Source: Flaveria trinervia (Eukaryota > Streptophyta > Magnoliopsida > Asterales > Asteraceae). From it: 64,000 bases of DNA. Positions 1 to 11,424 of the stretch are shown piece by piece. Position numbers and translations under genes: made by a program. The notes under the pieces are model-generated. The model was not told the origin of the DNA. It made no database searches and saw nothing but the letters and a program-made list of their open reading frames with translations. How positions within the stretch are numbered: position 1 is the first letter of the stretch; each line of letters begins with the position of its first letter. The DNA lies in NCBI GenBank assembly GCA_025506515.1, contig CM046442.1:58193884-58257883 (forward strand), in the 5' to 3' direction.

Positions 1-337
1 TGTAACCACCACGTTCAACCCGTTTTCCGTTGTAGTTCTTGTCATTGCTACCCTTCTTGTTCATTTCAATTATGGTAGTCTCCTTCACCGCCCTCATTAC
101 CTCAGTCACCATAAACGGGAGAATCGTCTGCATGGCCTGTTGAACTCCCTCGACAACAGCCTCTTTCAATGTGGTCCTCAGACTAGCACTATCATCACCG
201 CCTTCCGGGTGATGGATCTCGGGCTCATTGAGTGCCATTTCAGCAGCCCTAGTCATGCTTCTCGTGACACGCGGTCAAGCACCACGTCCACCACAACCTT
301 CACCTGATAAAACCTTCGAAGATCTACCACCGGCCAT
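1..337 (-). pseudogene. Gy1 gag, N-terminal fragment, broken
   Basis: The start codon is at 337-335 on the minus strand, in the same context as the Gy3 gag start. The first residues (MAGGRSSK) match the Gy3 MVGGKSSK start, followed by a glycine-rich stretch and then an in-frame TGA after about 20 codons. The homologous frame continues to the window edge with the acidic, hydrophilic region typical of this gypsy gag amino end. The capsid domain and zinc knuckles lie outside the window. It would be structural Gag in a working element; this copy cannot be translated as such. Confidence 0.75.
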
Positions 338-684
338 CCTCTAACACGCTATAAGATTCAAAAACTAATGCAGTCATTCAAGGGAGTATCTCAGTTTATG
401 TCAAGTATAGTAAGTCTCTAATTACAGTGGCCAGTTGTGATTAGCCACTTACTTTACTCTTCATACCCTAAGCATTTCCTATCCAGACTACATCAGTATC
501 TAAATCTATTAAGGCACATAAATCACATAGCATTCGCACATAATACCGGTTAACATTAAGAAAAGACATACTTGATGGCATGTAGCTACTCGGGCTGACA
601 TCCCTCCAATTGTCCCATTTTCAGTTTAGGTTTTTAAAAATTTATTTAACCCAATTCTCTTAAACTTTGGTTATGATACCAACT
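338..684 (-). other. Gy1 untranslated leader with primer binding site
   Basis: No gene here. The first 14 bases after the LTR (684 to 671, read AGTTGGTATCATAA) match the primer binding site used by initiator methionyl-tRNA elements (consensus TGGTATCAGAGC), with the last part diverged. The rest aligns with the leader of Gy3 (11050-11424). Confidence 0.7.
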
Positions 685-1035
685 TGTAAGGCCCCCTTCC
701 CGGAGAGCTCACAGTTGGTCATTCATAGTATTAAATATATAAACATTATAAATTTACAAGCTTAAGCAACAGAATTATTTTAACAAAAGCCATTCATTTT
801 ATTAAAAGCACTGTTGTTGAGCAATACACTATTGTTTAACCGAATACAAAAGAATTGTTTAATTGCATTACAAAACAACAACATTAACAAGTACGAATGG
901 ATGTCAGTCTTTCCTACCGAGTAGCTTCACCCTCGTGCCATCCTCAGCAATGTTTGCCTGCCACTGAAAATGTATAAAAGTCAGCGTTGCTTAGTGACTT
1001 CTAGTTTTAAAAGTAATAAAATGCTTTCGGTAAGG

Positions 1036-1038
1036 TAT

Positions 1039-1109
<71 letters not shown>
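1036..1109. repeat. (TA)n microsatellite
   Basis: An almost pure TA dinucleotide run within the Gy1 LTR, with one TAA phase break near 1050. Confidence 0.95.
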
Positions 1110-1113
<4 letters not shown>

Positions 1114-1740
1114 AATACTCTTTTTATGAAAATTTCATCTCTTTATACGTGAGTACGCATTAACTATACAACCAGATAATGCTTCTTCTCTTTACTGTAT
1201 GCCTTGTTTATTCTGTACTCTTTTATCTTTATCTTTCACTGTCTATGTGGACCAATGAGCAATACCCTAAACTATATGCGCGGTGGAAATGGTGCTGGGC
1301 CCTCTATTCCCTCAATGGGCTCTAAATATTGTACACAAGGCCGGCCTAGTCACCTAGGGTACGCTGCAAAGGTCCACCAATCTCAATTGACTGGCCCCAT
1401 GTGCATAATAGGGTAGCTAACCAGCATCACAGTTGAGCTAACGACAACATGGCCGTGCACCTCCTATAAGCTTGCAAGACTTGTTAACATTTTAATTAAG
1501 TTCCACTTCTCTTCTTCATTGCTCTTTCGCTTTATTATTATTAGTAATACTTTACGTTACGATAATAAACACACCATGTAAAGTCACACACTGATAGTAA
1601 TAATAATAATAATACGGAACAATCATAAAACAATCATAATCATGCATGAAACTAAGCATTAATAAGCCCTAGTCAAAGCTCGGTCAAAACCTTAATAGCA
1701 CAGACTCCCAAAATTTTTGTAATAAATTCTAAGTGTTTAG

Positions 1741-2095
1741 GCGCACCAATACTCTTTGGGCGCACGAGCCCTATTGGACGTTTCATCACTATGCATGCGC
1801 ATCAGCCAACACTTAACCGTTTTAACACTTAGGCGCATGAACTATTCAGGCGCATGGATACTATTGGGGCGTATGGTCCATTCGGACGCATGTTCACTTA
1901 GGCGCATGGGGTTGGGCGGTCGGGCATACTTAGGCAGTTGGTCGTTGGGCGCGTGGGAACACTGTTTAGGCACATGGCCAACTCTTGGGCGCATGGCCAA
2001 CACTTAGTCATCCGATTAATATTCTAGGCACATGAGGGTACTGTTCAGGCGCATGAGTACACTTACACATTTATAAGGCATTTCCAGGGGCATGA
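1741..2095 (-). repeat. Degenerate CATGCGCC array in the Gy1 LTR
   Basis: About fifteen copies of CCATGCGCC(T/C)AA (seen on this strand as GGCGCATGG) are spaced irregularly some 15-35 bases apart. The same motif forms arrays in both Gy3 LTRs (about 8945-9485 and 14228-14760), so it is a shared feature of this gypsy lineage rather than a local accident. Confidence 0.8.
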
Positions 2096-2990
2096 ACCTT
2101 CTGCTCAACATGTTTCCAGGATATTTTCGAACCCAAACATCAAGCCTATTTGTCCTAAGCTTACCAAGGTTATTCTAAGCATGAACAACATAATAACACC
2201 TAAGGAACATCATCAAACATGCATAATACATACGGGTATACATACATAAACATTGTAAAATCGTTTAAATACATTTTCAGCCCCAAAGAGTTTAAAACAA
2301 GTAAAACCGGGGTCTAGAAACTCACCTGGTGCAACTTTGGGTGTATCTTCCTTCTAACCCGTTTGCAAATGAGTTCAAACACCTAGAAACCCACCAAACA
2401 CACACACGAACACACACACAAACACACAGACAAATACATAAGCACATAACCGAGACAAAACCCATCATGAACACTTAAAAACTTTGAATTCTTACCTTGA
2501 ATTCAGCCTCTTCTTCTTCCTCTTCAAACCCGTAAGTTTCTGCTCTCACCCTTTCTCTAGAACCAATTGCAAAAATGTGAAAAGTAACATGGTGTGGGTG
2601 GCCATGTTGCTTTTGTACCAACTTTTATTCTTTTTATCCTTTTGACACCTTTAACCCCTCAACTTGGGTTTAATTGCATTTCTTACTTTTATTCTTCATT
2701 TCTTATCTTTCCTTTAAAAGAATAACCGGGTGTTACAAAGCTCATTTTGAAAACCATTTGATTTAGGAACATAATGCCTTAGAATATAATTTAAGGTTCG
2801 TTTGTGCATCGATAAGATTCAAAGTATAAGAATAAACACATAAGGCATATAATCACATAATCAAGTGTAAACATATAAGCACATAAGATTCTATCTAAGC
2901 ACATAAAGTACATGAGAGGACTCATGTGTAAAGGTACTTAATTATAGTCTAGGTCATTCCATTTCTAATAACCTAATTCCCTATAACCAT

Positions 2991-3006
2991 GGCTCTGATA
3001 TCAATC
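2991..3006 (-). other. Gy2 primer binding site
   Basis: Read on the minus strand this is GATTGATATCAGAGCC, starting directly after the LTR end. It is close to the consensus TGGTATCAGAGC complementary to initiator methionyl-tRNA. Confidence 0.7.
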
Positions 3007-3296
3007 TGTCACACTCTGACCGACGGCAGAATCATCGGGGCGGACGAATGTGAAACGATTGTTCATAGCATATGGAACTAAATAAGTTGTAATAATATTA
3101 AATAATATTTTTATTGAACATTACAAGACAATTTAAATAAATATAATACAAACAAGGTATAAACAACATCATAAGACTTTCAATTAACTAAGTCCAAGTC
3201 CTATATGAGCATGAAGAGATCTTCAAGTAGTAAACCTGAAACATGTTAAAAAGAAAAGGGTCAACTTTGAAGTTGGTGAGTTTCCATGGGTTTAAC

Positions 3297-3403
<107 letters not shown>

Positions 3404-4630
3404 AAGTTTTACAACTAGCAATTCATGTCAATGGTTATAAATTATGCAAGTTTATAGAACACATACAACTACAATCAAACCTAAACTTAATTACAAGTTT
3501 ATAGGATTGGCTAAGTGTATTTAGTTCCCATGATGAACAAGTCATATGTCATCAGGAGCCGACAATACATCGGCTTTAGCACCAAATAGGCTTGTCAGGC
3601 CCAAATATCTAAGACGTCGCCAGGCTAGCAATAGTTAATGATTGTAAACAAAATATGTATCTCATAAGACTTACAATAACACAAATAACCATGACAAAAG
3701 GTAAAGATGAATTGCATGTGTATTTACAAGTATCAAGATGTTTACAAATATAAGTTTATAAGGTTAATATGTTTCACCTCAAAAGATGTGAAATAAAGTA
3801 AAAAGGGGGCATGGAGAACTCACATGGAAAACTCCCGAGATGTGGAATGTGCTTTAGATAATATTAAGAAAAATTAGATAGTTTCAATGGTTTCTTCACG
3901 ACACAACCTAAGATTAGATGTCTTAGGTTTAGAATAAAAATAAGGTTAACGACTAAAGACTAATTAGGGTTTCAATTGAAATTTGGGGTTTTGATAATTA
4001 GGTTTAAATAAAATAATATAACCAATTATATATTGATTACATAAATATGGAATAAGTTGATTAATAGTTATGGTTTAAAACAATAATAAATCATTAGTTA
4101 AATTGAATAATAAATATCACTTAAATATTAATAATAATTGCTTAAGTTATGGTTGAGTATAGAATAAATGATTAATCTAAAATTTATTTAAAACTTAATA
4201 AAAAATAATTAATTACATAATTAATTATTAAAATGACTTTCTAAATGATTTAAAAGTATTTAAGTTTGATTTATAATATTTTTACATTTTTTAGTAATAC
4301 TTATAAAGATTTCATAATATTTATACCTTTGACAATAAAGAAATAGTAAATTACATGCTTTAAAATTTTCAGAACTAAGTAAATATTTTAAAAAGAATAA
4401 TTTTTATAAAATTTCAAACTTGTAAATAAATTACCTACTCTTAAAATATTTGACATCTTAAAATAGAGTAAATATCAAATTATTCTTTCTGAATATTTTC
4501 AGAAAATAATAATTAAATATTTAATTAGTATTAATTAATAAGATAATTTTACATTCATCTAATAACATTTAAATGATTTCTAGAATTAAACAAAATTAGT
4601 TGAAATGGGTTTAAAAAAAATAGATTACAG

Positions 4631-4702
4631 GTGCTTGGGTCCGAACCCGAATACCTTTTGCATGGTATTCATACATTAACCAGCGGGCCACAAGCCCAGA
4701 TA
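4631..4702 (-). other. tRNA-like or SINE-like relic (weak)
   Basis: On the minus strand there is a short GCTTG/CAAGC outer pairing, a 7-bp hairpin (GAATACC/GGTATTC) where an anticodon arm would be, and GGGTTCGGACCC resembling a T arm or polymerase III B box. The loop under the 7-bp stem has eight bases and no uridine at the position before an anticodon, so it is not a functional tRNA. It could be a tRNA-derived relic in the Gy2 LTR or chance. Confidence 0.25.
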
Positions 4703-4852
4703 TGTCTATGATCTTAATTTAATTCTTAAAACCTGTGATAATGAAATCCCCAAAATTTCCATATGAACCCTAATTTGATTTTGATCCAATTGATCATACA
4801 AACGATGTTGTTAACAAAATCATACATGGGGCTTTTGATCCCAGAATGAAAC

Positions 4853-5515
4853 TATTGATATATATGTCTCTAGTTTATGTGCTTAATGTAAAAGTCTGTC
4901 ATGGCTTACATATGTGTAATGAAAAAATAAAATGATATATGATTTGTGCTTTGATGTTAATGTATCTTTAATTCATATATATGAACTTATTATATAGGTT
5001 TGAAGTTGTTGTATTATTATTAATTCTAGTGGACCATACTTATGGACCATACGCATAAAGACATCATGCTAATGAACCAGTCGCATGACTGGACCAGGAG
5101 ACTGGACCAGTCATACAATTGAGACCTGAGAATGACTCAGTCCCACGACTGAATCTTCAGTCATGCGTATGAACCAGTCACATGAGTCAGTCGCACGACT
5201 GAACCATGCTAATGGTTTAGTCGCACGAATGAAGACTGCAAACCTATAAATACCACTTAATTCATGGAAAAATGAGACTTTTGACACTTATATCGTATAC
5301 ACTCATAACCTAGCCGTCCAGGGAGTCCAGAACGCATATTCCAACTTCATAGTTCGCATCTTATCATTTTCTACTCAATCTTAACGTTTCTTTACTCGTT
5401 AGATCGATCGGGTTGCGTTCTCACTAATTGGATCCCCAATCAAATAGGATTACGCACTATTTGATTCGGTTTCATGCATAATCAGTTAGTATTCAGTACG
5501 TACACGGTCCTAACA
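4853..5515 (+). repeat. Co1 5' LTR
   Basis: Aligns end to end with 38434-39095. It ends GGTCCTAACA immediately before the primer binding site. The U3 part carries a dense set of inverted motifs of the type CCAGTCG-N2-CGACTGG, including a near-perfect 12-base-arm hairpin at 5196-5223 that ends about 20 bases before the TATA box. Confidence 0.92.
5244..5252 (+). promoter_or_regulatory. TATA box of the Co1 5' LTR
   Basis: CTATAAATA in the LTR, conserved in the 3' copy (38824-38832). It is the likely core promoter for the full-length transcript, with U3 palindromes just upstream. Confidence 0.7.
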
Positions 5516-5531
5516 AGTGGTATTAGAGCTT
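5516..5531 (+). other. Co1 primer binding site
   Basis: AGTGGTATTAGAGCTT directly follows the LTR end. It matches the initiator-tRNA primer site TGGTATCAGAGC with one change. Confidence 0.85.
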
Positions 5532-5770
5532 TGGCTCTTGATTTTGCACGTGATTCGATTAGTTTTAGTGTTAAACTCACGTTTTTCATTCAAAAAAGTG
5601 ATCTTTTTGAGTCCACAGGTGTTTTTTGACGTTTGCAAGCATCAAAGTTGAAGTTTTTCGTCATACGGCATATTAGGGTTTTTGGTAAATCGTAATTCGT
5701 GTCAAAGTGTCAAAATTCGAAAATTTTCTAAAATAGCAGCCTTCAGTCGCAAGAATAGCTCATTCACATG

Positions 5771-5999
5771 ATTGAGTCATCTGCATTGTCCAGTCGTACA
5801 ATTGAGTCATCCGCATTGTCCATTCGTACGATTAAGTCATCCGCATTTTCCATCCGCACGATTGAGTCATCCGCATTGTCCATCCGCATGTTGACTCATC
5901 GGCATTGTCCATCCGCACGATTGACTCGTCCGCATTGTCCGTCCCCACAATTGAGTCATCCGCATTGGTCATCCGCATTGTCCATTCGCACGACTGAAT
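5771..5999 (+). repeat. 30-bp tandem repeat in the Co1 leader
   Basis: About seven imperfect units with a consensus near ATTGAGTCATCCGCATTG followed by TCCATCCGCACG. The unit length is a multiple of three, which keeps a 77-codon serine-rich frame open, but this frame has no resemblance to a protein domain and the region precedes gag. The ends carry the same CGCACGACTGA motif as the LTR. Confidence 0.85.
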
Positions 6000-6080
6000 A
6001 ACTCCAGTCATTTGATTCCATTCGCCTTGTTCATTTGCACGAGTGAAATAGTCTAGTTATAAAGTTCAAAGTTTATAGAA

Positions 6081-8284
6081 ATGGAAGATCAATTCGCTGC
6101 CTTTACTGCTGGAAGGGACTCTCGCATCCAGAACTTCTGCTTCTGGAAAATGAAAGTGGGAATTATAATAAACCACCAAAGCTTATAACGTTAGATGATT
6201 ATACATAATGGAAATAGAGGTTCGAGATCTATCTAAATGGAGTTGACCCCAGTATTTGGGCATCCATTGAGACAGGTTACACTATGCCAGTCGGTGCTGA
6301 TGGAGTTAAGCTGACTCTAGGAGGAATGAATAACAACCAGAAGGTTAAGTACAATTTAGAAAAGAAAGTGTATGCTCTGTTGACTCAGTCAATACCGAAA
6401 GACATCTTTCATCAGTTCTCTGAGAACATACAAGCGAAAAAGTTATGGGAAGCATTGGAGAAGAGATATGATAGGAATGCAATGTTAAAAGCTTTAAAGG
6501 CTAAGGCTCTCAAGAAGGAGTTTGATAACTTCTCTTTGATAGGGAATGAGAGCCTGGATGACATTATTGAGAGGTTCTACCATCTGATGAGTGAGCTGCA
6601 CACTCATGGTGTAACAACGTCTATGGAAGATAAAGTGTCAAGTTTTGCAGACGGTTTGCTGGATAAATGGGATTCGTTTGTGTCTAATCAGAGATAGAAT
6701 GATATTCTTGCAAAGTTGGATATAAATGACTTCATCCTGAAATTAAGAGAAGAGGATCTGAGAATAAAGTACAAGTCACAAAAGGATCTTACGATCAAAA
6801 TCCTTCACTTTACAACTCATTTCCCACTCCAACCAGTTTAGGAGCACCACTGCAAAATGCTTTCGTGTCTTGTTCCGAGCTCCTACCCAAACCAGTGCTT
6901 CAAGACTAGAAACATCAGGGTCATCTGGAACCCAATATATAGTTCCTGAAGCCAACACTACGAAGTTGAAGACTGAGAATCTCAGTAATGTCACAGTGGA
7001 GGTTGCGAAGGAACACATGGATCTTCTTGCAGCCATTGTCCATTCCTACGATGGATTAGTTGCCGGGAAGATTGGAAATTGCCATCTTGCAGATGAAGAT
7101 TACGAGCAAGTTGACGAGAACAAGCTGGAGAGGATGGATACCATGTGGGCTCTTGCAAGTGCAGTTAGATGAGCGAAAAAGTTCGTTAAGAAGACGAGGC
7201 AGAATTTAGTAGCCACTAAAGACACAACCTTTGGTTTTGACAAAACCAAAGTCACTTGATTTAATTGTGGTGAGAAGGGGCATTTTAAAAGTGAATGTGT
7301 AAAGCCCAAGAAAACAAGAAATGGAAATCCATTTTCCACCTTCAACCATCAAGACAAACCCATGGGTGGAGCTACCTCTTCAACCAAAGAGACAAAGGCC
7401 TTGACTGCTCAAGGTGGTGAAGGGCAAGACTGGACCTTCCACTTTGTGTCTCGGGTGAATCAAACATTGCCTGTGTTGAGGGACTGGATGATGGTTCTGC
7501 AAGTGAAGGTGAGTACATAGTTGAGCAAGTAATGTCAGATACTAAACAAACTGTGAACGTGGTACAACACTTGGTTGAGGAAGAGCTCAGAGCAACAAGT
7601 TCAGAATCTCCAGCATCCGAAGAGTCTAACTCTGCATTGATGGCTGATTCAACCGATTCCTCACAGGTAAGTACTAAAGACCAACTGTTTGAAAAACATG
7701 CGTGTGATGAATGTAACAAATTTAGAGAAAATATTGATTTGAAATTTTCTAGGTTATTAGATTGCAATGATAATTTAGTAAATGATTTACAACTATGCAC
7801 TAAAGCTAATCGTATTTTAAAACAAAATGAGTGTAGTTACAAAGAAAAAATAGAACTTTTGGGTAAACAAATAAGGGAAACCGAGGTTGTTGCTTTCAAT
7901 CAAGCAAATGATATAAAGTTATATTTAAATTCTTTGGAAGAAACAAAGAAAGAAAAAGCAGTTTTAGAAGTCGAAGTTAATTCTTTATAACAAAAACTGC
8001 ATTGTTGGACCAATTCGTCTCACATAGTTCAACACTTAGTGAAAGAATGAAATAATGGGGAAGGTTTGGGTTACAAGGTAGTTCCTCCACCACATGAGAT
8101 CCCGTTGAATGCTAATGTAGACCTGTAACCCAGTAAAGGATCATGTGGTACCCACTCCTTTGGTTAGTGATCCTGACTCAACGGGTAAACTGGTGAACTC
8201 TATCACTAAACAGAAGGAGACTACTATGGAATCAAAAGGAAAGATGCCTATTGTTAATTTGGATGATAAATTTTAAAAGGTTAA
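6081..8284 (+). pseudogene. gag: Co1 gag, first part (broken), interrupted by Gy3
   Basis: The start at 6081 (MEDQFAAFTAG) follows the leader. The best-preserved block, 6284-6697, is the helical copia-type Gag domain (UBN2/Retrotran_gag_2 type, with KKLWEALEKRY and the SLDDIIERFYHLMSEL region) and ends in a stop. A zinc knuckle follows at 7260-7300, but the codon for its first cysteine is TGA (7257-7259), leaving FNCGEKGHFKSEC. A lysine/glutamate-rich coiled coil occupies 7680-7990. Several stops and frameshifts make it non-functional. The gag resumes at 16404 beyond Gy3. Confidence 0.85.
8262..8284 (+). repeat. 23-bp direct repeat flanking Gy3, left copy
   Basis: Matches 16381-16403 with one mismatch. 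It is Co1 gag sequence present on both sides of Gy3, far longer than the usual 5-bp target duplication. Confidence 0.85.
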
Positions 8285-8944
8285 TGTAACACCCCAAATT
8301 TCTACTTAAATGAAAGGAAAAGAAAAGTAAATAAAATGAATAAAAACTTTGCACAAGTGGAAGGGGAAAAAGTGAACAAAGTACAAATCTTATTATTTTA
8401 AGATATTAAAGGGCATGGTCACCCATATCAAAGCAGAAAGCTGCTTTGATCTCGAAGGAAGAAGAAGAGAGAGAGAGTCCGGTTCTAGAGAGAGAAAGAG
8501 GAAGAAGAAGCTGAAAAAGGTAAGTCTTCTCTTGTTTGAGCTCGGTTTCAGTTGAGTATTGAGTTCTTGACCGAAGTTCCGGTTGTTTAAAGTTTACTTT
8601 TGGGATTCAAAGAGCTAGAATGAAGTGGGTCTTGAACTGGAAGAGTGTTGCTCAAAGGCTGCTCAAGGTGAGTTTCTAGAACCCCTCTTTTACTAATTTT
8701 TAACTGATTTGGGGCTATTAGGCATACTAAGAAAACATGTTGAAAGAATCGTGGGTTTACAGCTTTATGTTCGAATGTTGTATGTATGTATGCATGTTAT
8801 AGTGTTGATTATGGGTTAGAGATGATGTTTAGCATGCTTAGATGGCCTTAGTATGTTAGATCTGTGTTTGGGTATGCTTAGAATGATAATCAGGTGAAAT
8901 TGGTAGCATAGAAAATATTTCAGAAGGTTTGATGAACATGAACA

Positions 8945-9485
8945 GTGGTTCATGCGCCCAAACAGTTGTCCATGCGTCCAGCATGAGAGACCAGACGCCC
9001 AAGTGTTGGCCATGCGCCCAAGAGTGGGTCATGTGCCTGAACAGTGGCCCATGCGCCTAGCATGTTGGCCATGCGGCTAGGTATTGACCATGCGCCCAAG
9101 TGTGGCCATGCGCCTAAATAGTACCCATGCGCCGAAGTGATTGAAACGGCTAAGTGTGGACCATGCACCTAAACAGTGCCCATGCGTCCCAGTGAATGAA
9201 ATGGCCAAGTGTGGACCATGTGCCTAATCAGTGTCCATGCGTCCCAGTGAATGAAATGGCTAAGTGTGGACCATGCGCCTAAACAGTGCCCATGCGTCCC
9301 AGTGAATGAAACGGCTAAGTATTGGCCATTCGCCTAAACAGTGCCCATGCGCCCAAATGCTCGAAACGGTTGAGTTGGTGATGCGCCTAAACAGGGCAGA
9401 AACGCCCAAACAGTGCCCATGCACCCAGATTGTTTTCTACTTAGAATTTTTATGCTCATGCGCTTGGAAGGTGCCATGCACCCAA
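8945..9485 (+). repeat. CATGCGCC motif array, Gy3 5' LTR
   Basis: More than fifteen copies of CCATGCGCC(C/T)AA or close variants (CATGCGTCC, CATGCACC), some within a repeated block built on TGAATGAAACGGCTAAGTGT. The 3' LTR has the matching array at 14228-14760. Confidence 0.85.
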
Positions 9486-9886
9486 TTGGACTTGAGGTTT
9501 TCTAAGTGGATTTTAAGGGGTAAAATGGGAAGATAGGCCTGGTTATGATGTGATGGCTTATGTTTGATGTGTGTATGATGTTGAGGGTATATGTTATGTT
9601 TATGTGTGTTCCTTATTATGTATGTATGTCTTCCCTTGGCTTTGCGTTGAACGTTAATGAATGTAATGAAAGTATTATGTAACGTAAAGTGGAAGATAAT
9701 GAAAAGAGGAACGTAATGAATGAATGCATGCATGAATTAATGAATAAAGAGAGAAGTATAGAGAGGCTTGAAAGCAATATGTACATAGGTGCACGACTCG
9801 TAATGCCTTAAGCTCTACCGCGTGAGGTTTAGCAAATCCTAAAGTGTGCACGCAAGGGTTCCAGTCTTTGTGACTAACCTTCAGAG

Positions 9887-9994
9887 GTGTTGTTACCCAC
9901 TTCGGTGGGGGTGTTATTACCCACTTTGGTGGGGGTGTTGTTACCCACTTGGTGGGGGTGTTGTTACCCACTTCGGTGGGGGTGTTGTTACCCG
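9887..9994 (+). repeat. 24-bp tandem repeat, Gy3 5' LTR
   Basis: About four and a half units of GTGTTGTTACCCACTTCGGTGGGG. The 3' LTR counterpart (15167-15331) is longer and carries variant units missing here. Confidence 0.9.
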
Positions 9995-10040
9995 AGTTAT
10001 GTATAACTTCGGGGGTGTGGCATAAAGCCAAGCATAGTTA

Positions 10041-10262
10041 TGAGGTGAGCAACTCTGTTCGCAATAGACTCGACAGAGGTCTTTGTCCATGAGACGAGAT
10101 ATGAGGTGAGCGACTCTGTGTTGCAACAGACTCGACAGAGGTCTTTGACCATGAGATGAGAAAGAGGTGAGCGACTCTGTGTTGCAACAGACTCGACAGA
10201 GGTCTTTATCCATGAGACTAGATAATGAGATGAGCGACTTTGTGTTGCAACAGACTCGGATG
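10041..10262 (+). repeat. ~60-bp tandem repeat, Gy3 5' LTR
   Basis: Four imperfect units containing GAGGTGAGCGACTCTGTG and CAACAGACTCGACAGAGGTC. The same block is at 15380-15602 in the 3' LTR. Confidence 0.9.
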
Positions 10263-11049
10263 GAGTTCAATCTCTATGATTGACCCGTATGGGATCTTTG
10301 TCGCGTATCCCGGTGTTGTGTCAGTCTTCGGGCATGAGTTGGGGGGGTTTGTGAGCAGGCCCCGGCACAGCATCAGCTTTCGAGCATGAGTCAGGGATAT
10401 TGCAAGAGACAAGATTCATGTAATAATGAGTAATGAAAGAAAGATCATGTATGAGAGAATGAACGTAAGAATGAATGTAAATGATTATCGTAATAAAGTA
10501 CCGAACATGATCCTTGTCATTCGACCTCAGTAATCGTGGCTGAGTGCCACGAAGAGGGTAAAGTCTGATCGGATCTTGAAAGAGAGGTGAACGATAATGT
10601 AATATGTTGAATGAACAAAGCTAATGAACGTAATGACGAAGATAATAATAATATTATCTGTATGTACGTATGATGCATGATCACGAACGGTTGTAAAGTG
10701 TAGTATGTTTTGAAATAAAGTAAAGAACGGTTTTAACAGAGAAAAGTATGTTTTTTTATAAAACTAGAACTCACCCAGCGTCGCTGACTTTTGTATGCAT
10801 GATAGTTGGCAGGTATATGTTGATGCTGAGGAGTTGCAGACATGGATGCATAAGCTACTGGGAGCATTTTGAGGCTGGCATCCGTATTTTGACATGTCTT
10901 GTATTTTGAGATAGAAACCAATGTTGTAAATGACATGTTTTTAGTTATTAATGAATGTTTTAAATTCCGCTACAAAATAATGCACATTTTATAATGTTTC
11001 AAGTGCAATGAATGACCAACTGTGAGGTGCTCGGGAACGGGGCCTTACA

Positions 11050-11063
11050 AGTTGGTATCAAAG
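11050..11063 (+). other. Gy3 primer binding site
   Basis: AGTTGGTATCAAAGC directly after the LTR, one base off the initiator-tRNA consensus TGGTATCAGAGC. Confidence 0.85.
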
Positions 11064-11424
11064 CAAAAGTTTAAGTGAATTGGGTAAATATTTTAAAAAC
11101 CTAATCTTAAACTGAGAATGGGACTAAAAAGGAAAAGGGATGCCAGTCCTAGTAGCTACGTGCCTGCAGGTAAAGGTTTTTATGTAAACGTTTTATTTAA
11201 GTTAACGTTAACCGGCATTATGTGCGCATGTATGTGGCTTGTGTGCTTTTCTGTAGATTTAGATACGGATGTAATGGGGATAGGAAATGCTTGGGGCATG
11301 AAGAGTAAAGTAAGTGGCTAATCACAACTAGCCACTGTAATTAGGGACTTACTATACTTGACATAAACTGAGTTATTACCTTGAATGACCACGTTAGTGT
11401 TTGAATCTTATAGTGTGTTAGAAG

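Larger units (their letters stand above)
1..2737 (-). mobile_element. Gy1: 5' part of a Ty3/gypsy LTR retrotransposon, runs off the left edge
   Basis: Read on the minus strand, the order is LTR (2737 to 685), an initiator-tRNA-type primer binding site (684 to 671), a leader, then a gag start (337 to 1). The LTR begins TGTAACACCC and ends GGGGGCCTTACA, the same ends as Gy3, and the gag start is clearly homologous to that of Gy3 at 11425. The element sits in the leader of Gy2, whose sequence resumes at 2738. Its other end, and hence its target duplication, lies outside the window. Confidence 0.85.
685..2737 (-). repeat. Gy1 5' LTR, about 2.05 kb
   Basis: The LTR is bounded by TGTAACACCCGG (start, at 2737) and GGGGCCTTACA (end, at 685). 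It contains a TA microsatellite (1036-1109), an AC-rich stretch near 2400-2430 and an array of GCGCATGG-type motifs (1741-2095). Several short open frames in it are chance products of the repeats. A related LTR fragment is Gy4 (40174-40632). Confidence 0.8.
8285..11049 (+). repeat. Gy3 5' LTR
   Basis: Starts TGTAACACCCC and ends GGGGCCTTACA next to the primer site. Internal structure: CATGCGCC array (8945-9485), a 24-bp GTGTTGTTACCCACTTCGGTGGGG array (9887-9994) and a roughly 60-bp array (10041-10262). Short open frames across it are repeat shadows. Confidence 0.92.

Noticed and set aside
5768..6001. 77-codon serine-rich frame in the Co1 leader
   Set aside because: Open only because the repeat unit is 30 bases; lies in the leader before gag and matches no domain.
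7372..7800. 142-codon minus-strand frame
   Set aside because: Antisense shadow of Co1 gag, whose coiled coil and knuckle are on the plus strand.
10041..10262. CRISPR-like ~60-bp repeats with short variable parts
   Set aside because: Contiguous tandem units without unique spacers, inside a plant LTR.
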